From JBMYTN01 sp049604415 (GTDB taxonomy: Bacteria; Pseudomonadota; Alphaproteobacteria; Rhodospirillales; Rhodospirillaceae), in the NCBI GenBank assembly GCA_049604415.1, contig JBMYTN010000002.1:62001-126000 (forward strand): a stretch of 64,000 bases of DNA. Direction: 5' to 3'. Under the pieces are notes generated by a model. The model ran no database searches. It was not told the DNA's origin and saw only the letters and a list, made by a program, of their open reading frames with translations. Shown here in pieces: positions 43,328-51,046 of this stretch; positions within the stretch are counted from its first letter, which is position 1, and every line of letters starts with the position of its first letter. The translations under genes and the position numbers were made by a program.

Positions 43328-44268
43328 GGCGTCTGGATCCCATCCTCATGGTTGCCATGGGGCGGAATATCCTGCCAGCCGCCCATCGACCGCAGCGTAT
43401 CGTAATCGCTGTCCCGGGCCGCGACGGCCCCATTGCGGACATTGTCCCCCCAATCGGCCATCAAGGCCTGATCCCGCCCCTCTGGCTCCATGGCCGTCAA
43501 CACCGTGACCACTTGCTGCATCAACGTAAACGGCATGGTCGCCCGGTTGGCGGTCAGGGCGAAGGAGGGCAGGGGTCCCGTTTCGGCCAAGGCGATCAGG
43601 CCGAGATGCTCATATTTCCGGGCGATGGCGGTTTTCAGGCCGCCCAGATGGTGCTCGCCGCGAATGACCGACAGCGCGACCTTGTCATGGGCCCCCAGAT
43701 AGCCATACCAGGTGGTTTCGATATCCGTGCCAGCCTGTCGCAACATCGCCGAGGTCGACAGATAGCCACAGGTGCTTAAGGGTTGGGTCAGCGCGACGGT
43801 TTGACCGGCACTATCGGACAGGTCGGGCAAGGCATCCAGGCTCCAGCCAACCACCGAGCAGGTATAGGTGGTCGCGCCGGAGGCTTCGCGAAACCGGACC
43901 AGGGGTTCGGCATCGGGATATTGATCGCGCAGGGCCATGTAAGGCAGCGGGCCGAGATAGGCCATGTCCACGTCGCCCGCCCGAAACAGGGCGAGCATAT
44001 CCGCATAGTCGGTGCTGTAGACGACCTCGATCTCAAGGCCCAATTCCCGTTCCAAATGCGCCAGCAGAGGACGCACCTGTTTCATCACCGTTTCCGGGTT
44101 TTGCATCGGGAGCGGGGCGAAGCGCAGGGTCTTTGCATCCGCTGCCCGCACGGCGCCTGTGCCCAAAGCGAGACCGAAGAGGATCACGGCAAAGAGAAGG
44201 GCCAAGGGCACCAGAGCGTGGATCTGGGCACCCGTCGAAATGGCTGGTTTGTGGTTCTTGAACGTCAT
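43324..44268 (-). CDS. PhnD-like periplasmic substrate-binding protein
   Basis: 314 residues. Signal peptide (hydrophobic core about 22-40, cleavage probably after VRA) followed by a phosphate/phosphonate-binding-protein fold: LRFAPLPMQNPETVMKQVRP, then DYADMLALFRAGDVDMAYLGPLPY, typical of the PhnD family. No permease or ATPase genes are adjacent. Instead the stop overlaps the start of the sensor kinase (ATGA), suggesting that ligand-loaded protein presents a signal to the kinase. ATG at 44268 is chosen over an upstream TTG at 44286. The ligand (phosphonate, phosphite or another oxyanion) is not determinable. Confidence 0.87.
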   Translation of the reverse strand: MTFKNHKPAISTGAQIHALVPLALLFAVILFGLALGTGAVRAADAKTLRFAPLPMQNPETVMKQVRPLLAHLERELGLEIEVVYSTDYADMLALFRAGDVDMAYLGPLPYMALRDQYPDAEPLVRFREASGATTYTCSVVGWSLDALPDLSDSAGQTVALTQPLSTCGYLSTSAMLRQAGTDIETTWYGYLGAHDKVALSVIRGEHHLGGLKTAIARKYEHLGLIALAETGPLPSFALTANRATMPFTLMQQVVTVLTAMEPEGRDQALMADWGDNVRNGAVAARDSDYDTLRSMGGWQDIPPHGNHEDGIQTP

Positions 44269-44433
44269 TTTTAATACAACCCCCAAGGCTTATGGCAGAC
44301 CATAGCCTAGGGATCAGTCCGCCTGAAATGACGAACATCAATTCGGCGCTGTTATTCCATTATTTTGAATGGGTTATCAACGAACAGTAGTAAGATAGGC
44401 TAAGGCATTCACCGTCATTGGTTTGGCCGGATC

Positions 44434-44450
44434 GGAGGCCGGAGGCCTCC
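44434..44450 (-). terminator. Hairpin after the FIST-GGDEF gene
   Basis: Perfect seven-bp stem (44434-44440 with 44444-44450), three-base loop, some 55 bases after the FIST-GGDEF stop. No T run follows on the minus strand, so termination strength is uncertain. Confidence 0.3.
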
Positions 44451-44503
44451 CTTCGGAGCGCTCCAAACCCCCTGAGGCGAGTCTGTGCCGACGCTTTCAA
44501 GCC

Positions 44504-46264
44504 TTATCCAGCAACAACCTGATTTCGGCCCTGTTCCTTGGCTTGGTAAAGCGCTTTGTCGGCGCGCTCGACGATGCTTTCCAGCTTCGCATCCTCTTGA
44601 TAGTCGGTGACGCCAAAACTGGCGGTTCTCGGCCCGGCGATCGGACAGACATGGGCTGCGATCCGGCTGCGTAGGGTTTCGGCCAAGGTCTTAGCCCCCG
44701 GCAGTCCGGTGCCAGGGCAGATGACCATAAATTCCTCGCCACCCCAGCGCCCGACAATGTCCGACAGGCGGCAATTGTCCTTCAGGACTTGGGAAAGAGC
44801 GCGCAGCACATCGTCGCCGACCTGATGACCATGGGTGTCATTGACGCTTTTGAAATGGTCGATGTCGAGCAGGATGACGCTGAAAGTCTGGCCATAGCGC
44901 CTGGCCCGCTGCAGCTCCTCGGCCAAGACATCATCTAGCTTGGAGCGGTTATAGAGCCCGGTCAGCCGGTCGGAGACACTCAGCAGCTCCAGCTCCTGGT
45001 TTTTGCGTTCCAGGGCGGCGGAGAAGGCGAACAGTTCCTGGGTGATCTCGCGGGTGAAATGGGACAGCGAATGGTACATATCGCTGACCGAGAAGTGGAA
45101 GCTGTTGTCCTGCAGGGCCGTGGGCGTGGTGGCGGTTTGTGGCGCGGGCTCCTGCCGCAAGACCGGGCCGCTTTCACTCAGCAGCAACACGGTCATGGTG
45201 TTGTTCAGGATTTCGTGACTGCCGGAGCGGGCGGTGAAAAACTCGCCATAGGTAAAGAACCCGCCCGTGGTCGCCAGGGCTTCAAGCGGTTTGATCTCCT
45301 GATCCGTTGCCTCGCCGAGAATGGCGCGTCTGCCGCCGCAGCTATAAACAAACAGGCCCTCCAGGGCGTCCGGATGCATGGCATCGGTGAAGCCATTGTC
45401 CAGCAGCATATCAGTGTCCGCATAGGCGAGCCGGACCTTGTCACCCACGGCATAGCTGCCGGTGAAGACGCCCGCGCCGTCTTCTGTCATCGCCAGCATG
45501 ACCCGGGAGGTCAGAATGTCCTCCTTCTGCTGGGTCAAAGGAAACAGGGATGCGGTGCCGGGCAGATTGGCCGCCACCGGGTCGCCCAAATATTTCCGGT
45601 AGAGGGCGGAGACGCTGATGCCTTCGATCTCTTCAATGACATTGTTCTGGCAGCGGGTGATGGTGAGCGGGGTGCCAATGGGAACCCAGTTGAACTTCAT
45701 CCGGCTTTCGACGAACAAGCCCGGCCCCGATAGGGAGACCGCCACGGCCCCGACCGCCAAGCGCTGCCTGCCATGGAAGACAAAGGTTTCTTTTAGGTGA
45801 TTGTTGTCGCCCGCAATGCCGCCCGCAATGACCACCCGGCGCTCGGTCTGCGGGATGCTGCCAATGATCTTGCCATGGTCGAGCAGGAAGCCGCTGGAAA
45901 AGGCGATGATCGCTTTGGTGTCCGACCCCAACAGGGGCTCCCAGAGCACTGATGTCGGTGCCTTGGCTTGGGCTTCGCTGAGGACCAGCGGCGTCAGGGT
46001 CACGGCCTCAAAGACCGATACCATAACCGTGATGCTGTTGGATAGAACCCGGCCATCGGCGACCTCGCCGGTGGTGGTGGCCCCGATGATCACCGCAGAG
46101 GGCAGGGCCTCGCTCAGCATCACCAACGCGGCATCGATCTTCTCTGGCACCAGGATGCCGGAGAAGACTTGGACCAGGACAGTTGGCCCATCTTTGATGT
46201 CATGGTCGGTCAAAAAGTCCTGGAACGGGCGGGATGGATCCAGGACCGTGTTAAAGACCCGCAT
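44504..46264 (-). CDS. FIST-domain diguanylate cyclase
   Basis: 586 residues from the ATG at 46264. FIST_N (about 25-215) and FIST_C (about 220-370) form an intracellular ligand-sensing module predicted to bind small molecules such as amino acids. A short coiled coil (about 400-430) leads to a GGDEF domain with GGEEF active-site motif and an inhibitory site RLSD five residues earlier, so it should make cyclic di-GMP and be product-inhibited. No transmembrane segment. A longer open frame upstream is low-complexity and overlaps the DUF6891 gene, so it is rejected. 19 bp downstream of that gene. Confidence 0.92.
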   Translation of the reverse strand: MRVFNTVLDPSRPFQDFLTDHDIKDGPTVLVQVFSGILVPEKIDAALVMLSEALPSAVIIGATTTGEVADGRVLSNSITVMVSVFEAVTLTPLVLSEAQAKAPTSVLWEPLLGSDTKAIIAFSSGFLLDHGKIIGSIPQTERRVVIAGGIAGDNNHLKETFVFHGRQRLAVGAVAVSLSGPGLFVESRMKFNWVPIGTPLTITRCQNNVIEEIEGISVSALYRKYLGDPVAANLPGTASLFPLTQQKEDILTSRVMLAMTEDGAGVFTGSYAVGDKVRLAYADTDMLLDNGFTDAMHPDALEGLFVYSCGGRRAILGEATDQEIKPLEALATTGGFFTYGEFFTARSGSHEILNNTMTVLLLSESGPVLRQEPAPQTATTPTALQDNSFHFSVSDMYHSLSHFTREITQELFAFSAALERKNQELELLSVSDRLTGLYNRSKLDDVLAEELQRARRYGQTFSVILLDIDHFKSVNDTHGHQVGDDVLRALSQVLKDNCRLSDIVGRWGGEEFMVICPGTGLPGAKTLAETLRSRIAAHVCPIAGPRTASFGVTDYQEDAKLESIVERADKALYQAKEQGRNQVVAG

Positions 46265-46283
46265 GGTGTCCCCTCTGACGTCC

Positions 46284-46934
46284 TTACCCGAACAGCTTCG
46301 GCTCCAGCTCGTCGCCCTCTTGGAAGTCGAACATCCTTTGCTGCACGAATTTGGACGGGGTTTGCCAATACCGCTTCCAGTCAAACTCGACTTCGATGCG
46401 CGCGCCGACATGGTGATCCCAGATCACGGTCAGGCCAGCCTCCTGCAGCTTGGCCGCGACGGTTTCACCTATGGCCAGATCATCTTCTTCCGTCGGGTCC
46501 AATGCTGAGGAGCCAAAGAACAGCAGCAACCCGTCCCCATCCAGGGCGCTCATGGTGTCCTGGCGATGGTAGAGGACATAGCCCTTGGCGGGACGTCCGG
46601 CGTCGGACTCGTCATCCAGTTCTTCGATCATGCCCTGCATGGCGTCTTGGGCGCTGAACAGATAGTCATGGCGCGGCAAAATGCCCTCGGCATAGAGGGC
46701 GGCGAAGGCCTGATCCAGCTTGGCGAAATCCGTCGGTTCGTCCCAGGTTTTCTGCGCCTGTTCATGCGTGGCAATGGCGTTGTCGATCAGCTCTGATGGA
46801 GAGACCTGATCTTCGTAATCCTCGCCCTCAATGTAGGACGCGACGGCGGCGACCATTGGGTCCCGATTGTGAAACCCGGCCCGGACCAAATCCCGGGCAT
46901 ATTCTTCAACATATTCAATATCGTCGTCTGACAT
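46284..46934 (-). CDS. DUF6891-type protein of unknown function
   Basis: 216 residues, acidic, cytoplasmic, without signal or membrane segment. The pattern of an N-terminal helical acidic region (EEYARDLVRAGF) and a C-terminal GYVLYHRQDTMSALDGDGLLLFFGS and DWKRYW segment fits what I recall of the DUF6891 family; function unknown. It precedes the FIST-GGDEF gene by 19 bp on the same strand and is probably co-transcribed with it. Confidence 0.7.
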   Translation of the reverse strand: MSDDDIEYVEEYARDLVRAGFHNRDPMVAAVASYIEGEDYEDQVSPSELIDNAIATHEQAQKTWDEPTDFAKLDQAFAALYAEGILPRHDYLFSAQDAMQGMIEELDDESDAGRPAKGYVLYHRQDTMSALDGDGLLLFFGSSALDPTEEDDLAIGETVAAKLQEAGLTVIWDHHVGARIEVEFDWKRYWQTPSKFVQQRMFDFQEGDELEPKLFG

Positions 46935-47202
46935 GGGTTGAATCCATGGTTGGTTTTGGGTGTTTGGGGGGGCGTTTCAATGGGTTGGAAGGCGGTGGAA
47001 ATCTAGAGAGTTCCAGCCATCGGACCAACCCTGCCTTCCGGCATAAATTTGCGCGGTTTTGAAAGAGGCTATCGCCTTGTGTCTACGCCCACCGATGGGA
47101 CAGGCAGGCGCTCCCAAGGCCCGGTTCAGGGGCCCTTATGCACCGGTTTGGATTTGCTCTGTGGGACCGGCGCACTACTAGTATTTGGATTATTATCTTG
47201 CT

Positions 47203-48099
47203 TTAACGACACAATCTTGCATGTACCGTTATCGTATAGAGGTCGGTTCCATCTCTAGACTGATAGTGATACTCGATTGTTCCACCTGCGCTGAGAATTG
47301 TGTAGAACCAGTGGTCTTGGCAAGTATTACGAATGGCACGCTTGCGGGCATAATTTGAGAGTGTTTGGTCCCCTTGTTTTAGGAGATAAACATATCGAAG
47401 AGTCTGGGCGTCGGCTTCCAAATCCAAGAGCGTGAGTGTCTCGTCAATTTCTCCCAAAGTAACATTATCGGCCAATTGCTCCAAGACGTCAGCAAGACCC
47501 TCTTCTTCGATCCGGGCGCTCAGGGCAAAGCTGTCATTGCTTAAATAGTAGTCGAATTCCGAGTCAAAATTTTCTAGGACCTTATCGGAGAGGCTTTCCA
47601 AATAAAACACGATAAGAATAATGCCAAAGCCAATGCTAACTTGAATTGTATTTGATGCTATACCCCGAAAACCCCTGGAGGGCGATTTTGTCTTCGGAGA
47701 TTTGAAAAACAAAAACAAGTTTGTAAGAGGGATCATGGCCATCCAAGCGGCTCTGCTGTCGTCATAGGCGCTTTTGGATCGTGCCATACCAAGTGCCCCA
47801 AGGCCGTAGCCGTAGGCAATTGTGGCCAGCACAGTCATGCCTAAAATAATGAATATGGTCGACGGTCTGGCAGGAATAAAAGAAAAAATAGAAATAACGG
47901 CCATTGAACAGAATAAATGCAGTGCGCTATAAAAAAGAAAATAAGAAACTCTATTCAATCTGAGAGTATTGCCTGTTCTCATTTTTATGGCGAGAAGAAA
48001 GCCAATGAGAACGATAGCAGTAAAGCCGAGGAAAAAAACAAGGTCTTCACCTGCCGGGCTAAGGCCCAGAAATTCTGGAGGGGATTGCGTCCTGTCCAC
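47203..48099 (-). CDS. Orphan multi-pass membrane protein
   Basis: 298 residues. Five hydrophobic segments (about 20-40, 52-75, 80-103, 117-132, 151-170) followed by a ~125-residue acidic soluble domain with two cysteines (in RNTCQDHW and the C-terminal LCR). I do not recognise the family. Codon and base use are clearly more AT-rich than the neighbouring genes, which suggests recent acquisition. It is isolated: 268 bp to the DUF6891 gene and 250 bp to the next. Confidence 0.6.
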   Translation of the reverse strand: MDRTQSPPEFLGLSPAGEDLVFFLGFTAIVLIGFLLAIKMRTGNTLRLNRVSYFLFYSALHLFCSMAVISIFSFIPARPSTIFIILGMTVLATIAYGYGLGALGMARSKSAYDDSRAAWMAMIPLTNLFLFFKSPKTKSPSRGFRGIASNTIQVSIGFGIILIVFYLESLSDKVLENFDSEFDYYLSNDSFALSARIEEEGLADVLEQLADNVTLGEIDETLTLLDLEADAQTLRYVYLLKQGDQTLSNYARKRAIRNTCQDHWFYTILSAGGTIEYHYQSRDGTDLYTITVHARLCR

Positions 48100-48349
48100 T
48101 ATGGTCTCCTAAAATATGAAAAATGCGACAATTTAATAAGTTAGGGCCAATTGGAGCTGTGCAGTGAGCGGCAAAAGCGCGCGGTCGGATAGGGCTCTAA
48201 GTTTCGGACCCAATGGTAACAGAAGCAACTAAGGATCGTATTTAAACATTAAGGACAGTGGATACGAAGCGGAAAGTGCATTCATTGCATGAAAGGGTAG
48301 TATGGCTCGGTTGTGCGTTTTTGCAGCGACCATCCGCAATAACAGACCC

Positions 48350-49495
48350 TCACCAACCCGCAATCCCGCGCCCCAACAACCCGCGCTCTCCGGCGGCATC
48401 GAGCATCGCCAGCATGACGCCCCTGGGATAGCCGCTGGCCCCCGAGTCCAGGCCAAGCTTCAGGCCCGGTAAGGTCAGGTCAGGATGAGGGCAGAGATAA
48501 CCGCCATGGGCCTCGGGACCGGCAAAGCCGGGATCAACCGCGCCGCCCACAGCATCCAAGAGGCTTGGCGAAAACCGCAGACAGGCCGCGCCAAAACCCA
48601 GCGCATCGATGACCGCGCTGTCACCAATGGCGGGCAGGATGTCGGTCGCCGCGATGCCCTCGGCCAACGGACCGACCGGACGGTTGGCCGGGCTCTGGAT
48701 CCACTGCTCCGGCGCGCTGGACAGCTTGATGCCAAAACCGATCCCATTGCCGCCTGCCGCGATGACAAGGCGGCTGTCTGGGACCCCGGCCCCGGCCCGC
48801 AGCATCAAAGCGCTGCTGGCCATGATGATGTTCAAAACAAATTGCCCGGCGGCGGCGATATAGTTTCGGGCGGCGTCGGACAGGGTCTCCGTGAACAATC
48901 CCAACACCTGATCCTGAGCGGCGGCGACACAGCCGTGCAGATCGTCGCCTCCGGCCAGCGCCTTGGCCAGGAGTGGCAGCAGCGGCTGATCGGGGCGCAA
49001 AGCCGCAGCGAGATCCGGCGTGACCGGGTCGGCCAGGGTCTTGAGCAAGGCCAGGCCTTGCGGTTGTCCGGTGCCAAAGCGCAGGGCATCAGGCAGCGGG
49101 CCGTCATTGACCGGCGCGATCTGTGACAGGCCAGATCCGTTCAAGTCCTTTACGGAGAGGCAGGGCGTGCTGGGGCCGACAACAAAGGCCAGCGGGGTCA
49201 CGACGCCAATGTCCTGGGCCGGGGCGAGGCTAATGTCTCCAGCATCAAAGGCGTCCAGAGCCGTTTCAGGATCCGCTGCCCAGCCTTCAAATACCGCCGC
49301 CATGGCCATGCTGTTCAGCACTGGTTTCGGCGGGCGCTGATCCGCCGCGAAGGGCGGTCCGGCATGATAGAGGCAGCGCTCCGGCAAAGCGGGGGGCAGG
49401 GCGCGCAGCGGGGCGATCCGATCCAAGGCGGGCTGGACGGTTGTGATCCGCTCGGCAGAGCTTTTGGTGGCACGGTCTGCGGCTGTCGGGGACAC
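48350..49495 (-). CDS. DUF1116 (YlbE/AllG-like) protein, putative carbamoyltransferase subunit
   Basis: 381 residues from a GTG at 49495 with AAGGA six bases upstream. The arrangement of a LYHAGPPF segment near residue 42, AAVFEGWA near 63, AGQFVLNIIMA near 218 and ADPSI-like GDSAVIDALGFG near 294 resembles the DUF1116 family. In E. coli relatives (YlbE/AllG with FdrA and YlbF) work in carbamoyl transfer from oxamate/oxalurate breakdown. Here FdrA and YlbF partners are not adjacent. It is divergent from the amidohydrolase by 103 bp, within a cluster for urea-like compounds. Confidence 0.65.
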   Translation of the reverse strand: MSPTAADRATKSSAERITTVQPALDRIAPLRALPPALPERCLYHAGPPFAADQRPPKPVLNSMAMAAVFEGWAADPETALDAFDAGDISLAPAQDIGVVTPLAFVVGPSTPCLSVKDLNGSGLSQIAPVNDGPLPDALRFGTGQPQGLALLKTLADPVTPDLAAALRPDQPLLPLLAKALAGGDDLHGCVAAAQDQVLGLFTETLSDAARNYIAAAGQFVLNIIMASSALMLRAGAGVPDSRLVIAAGGNGIGFGIKLSSAPEQWIQSPANRPVGPLAEGIAATDILPAIGDSAVIDALGFGAACLRFSPSLLDAVGGAVDPGFAGPEAHGGYLCPHPDLTLPGLKLGLDSGASGYPRGVMLAMLDAAGERGLLGRGIAGW

Positions 49496-49598
49496 GCGGG
49501 ATCCTTGCTGCGGGTGGAGAGGGTTGCGTGATCCTTCATGTGGCGGCAGCATTGCACTGCGACAAGACAACGCCCCCACCGACCACAGGAGACCGGAT

Positions 49599-50867
49599 AT
49601 GACCGAGCAAGACCCGCGCTATGATTGGGTGATCGAAGGCGGCGAGGTGATCGATCCCGCCACCGGCTTGCGTGGGCGCTATGATCTGGGCCTGCGGGAT
49701 GGTCGGATCGCGGCCCTGGAGCCGGACCTGTCCCAGGCCCTGGCGGCAGAGCGGTTTTCCGCCAAGGATCTGCTGGTGGTGCCGGGCCTGATCGACACCC
49801 ACGCCCATGTCTATCAGCATGTCACCGGTCGGTTCGGCTTGGCCCCGGATTTGGTTGGGGTGCAGTCCGGCGTGACCACGATTGTCGATCAGGGCGGGCC
49901 AAGCTGCATGACCATTGGCGGCTATCGCCATTTCATTCATGAACCGAGCCAGACCCGGGCGCTGTGCTTCATCTCGGCCTATTTGGTCGGTGGTCTGGAG
50001 GGCCATTATTATCCCGAGCTTTATGGTCCCGGCGGAGTCAATGCGGAACACACCATCCGGGTGGCGCGGGAAAATCTGGATCTGGTTAAAGGCGTCAAAG
50101 CCCATGCGGAGCTGGGCGGCCAATCCCGCTGGGGTTTGGATGTGATCCGCGTCGGCAAGGAAATATCCTCGGCCCTGGGCCTGCCGCTTTATATCCATCT
50201 CGGCCAACTCTGGCCGACCGCCGAGTCCGCACCGATCCCCGACCCCGACACCCTGATCGCCGAGCTGCTGCCGATCATGGAGCCCGGCGATATCCTGGCC
50301 CATCCCTTCACCCGCCATGCCGGCGGCTTTGTCAGCGCCGAAGGCGTTCTGCACCCCATCATCCTGGAGGCAGTCGAGAAGCGCGGCATTAAGGTCGATG
50401 TCGGCCATGGCTCCCATTTCAGCTTTGCTGTCGCCCGTCAGGTGCTGGCTGCGGGGATCACGCCAGACACCCTCGGCGCCGATATGCATGGCTATAATGT
50501 CAGCGCCCCGGGCAGCGCGGAGGATGCCGTGCGCAGCAGCAATCCGTTCCATGGCGTTGCCCCCTTTAACCTGACCGTGTCCATGTCCGGGCTGTTGCAT
50601 CTGGGCCTGAGCCTGGAGACGGTGCTGGCCATGGTTACGTCCAACCCGGCGGCGATGCTGGGGATGGCCGACGAGATCGGCTCGCTCCAGGTTGGCCATT
50701 GTGCCGATGTCAGCCTGTTGTCCCTGGATGACGGGCCGTTCCCCCTGACCGACAATGCTGGGGGCTCGGAACGGTGCGAAAAACTGCTGCGGCCCAAGGG
50801 CTGTTTCCGGGCCGGACGCTTCATCGAAACCACCTCGCCCTTCGTGCCCGACATCGCAGCGGCTTAG
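49599..50867 (+). CDS. Metal-dependent amidohydrolase/deacetylase
   Basis: 422 residues. Amidohydrolase superfamily: HxH metal motif DTHAHV (H68, H70), a lysine in VKGVKAHAELG suited to carbamylation (about 165), histidines in YIHLGQ and LAHPFTRH, and the catalytic Asp near 294 in LGADMHG. The sequence fits the amidohydrolase/deacetylase group related to dihydroorotase. It likely cleaves a cyclic or N-acyl amide; the surrounding genes suggest a ureide. The ATG at 49599 has AGGAG eight bases upstream. Confidence 0.87.
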   Translation: MTEQDPRYDWVIEGGEVIDPATGLRGRYDLGLRDGRIAALEPDLSQALAAERFSAKDLLVVPGLIDTHAHVYQHVTGRFGLAPDLVGVQSGVTTIVDQGGPSCMTIGGYRHFIHEPSQTRALCFISAYLVGGLEGHYYPELYGPGGVNAEHTIRVARENLDLVKGVKAHAELGGQSRWGLDVIRVGKEISSALGLPLYIHLGQLWPTAESAPIPDPDTLIAELLPIMEPGDILAHPFTRHAGGFVSAEGVLHPIILEAVEKRGIKVDVGHGSHFSFAVARQVLAAGITPDTLGADMHGYNVSAPGSAEDAVRSSNPFHGVAPFNLTVSMSGLLHLGLSLETVLAMVTSNPAAMLGMADEIGSLQVGHCADVSLLSLDDGPFPLTDNAGGSERCEKLLRPKGCFRAGRFIETTSPFVPDIAAA

Positions 50868-50944
50868 GGCTCGAGCCGCTCCGACCGGAGAAAATAACCC
50901 AAAAAGTTGCGTGTGGTCCGGGCTGTTCACGCTCGGCAGAAGAC

Positions 50945-51023
50945 ATGATGCAAAAAATGCAGCAGGCATGGCTGAAATTAGCAGCATACCGTTTCGCTTA
51001 AACCTGATCTATTGGCTCAGGTT
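50945..51023 (+). promoter_or_regulatory. Possible leader peptide and hairpin before atzF
   Basis: An 18-codon frame (50945-51001) is followed at once by a seven-bp hairpin (51001-51007 with 51017-51023, nine-base loop) and TTC, 24 bp before the atzF GTG. The arrangement recalls a short leader with attenuator, but no regulatory codon bias is evident. Confidence 0.25.
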
Positions 51024-51046
51024 TTCAAACGGCTTGCGAGGCCAGC

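Noticed and set aside
46265..46411. 49-codon N-terminal extension of the FIST-GGDEF protein
   Set aside because: Overlaps the DUF6891 coding region in another frame, is Ser/Arg-rich low complexity, and the FIST homology begins after the ATG at 46264.
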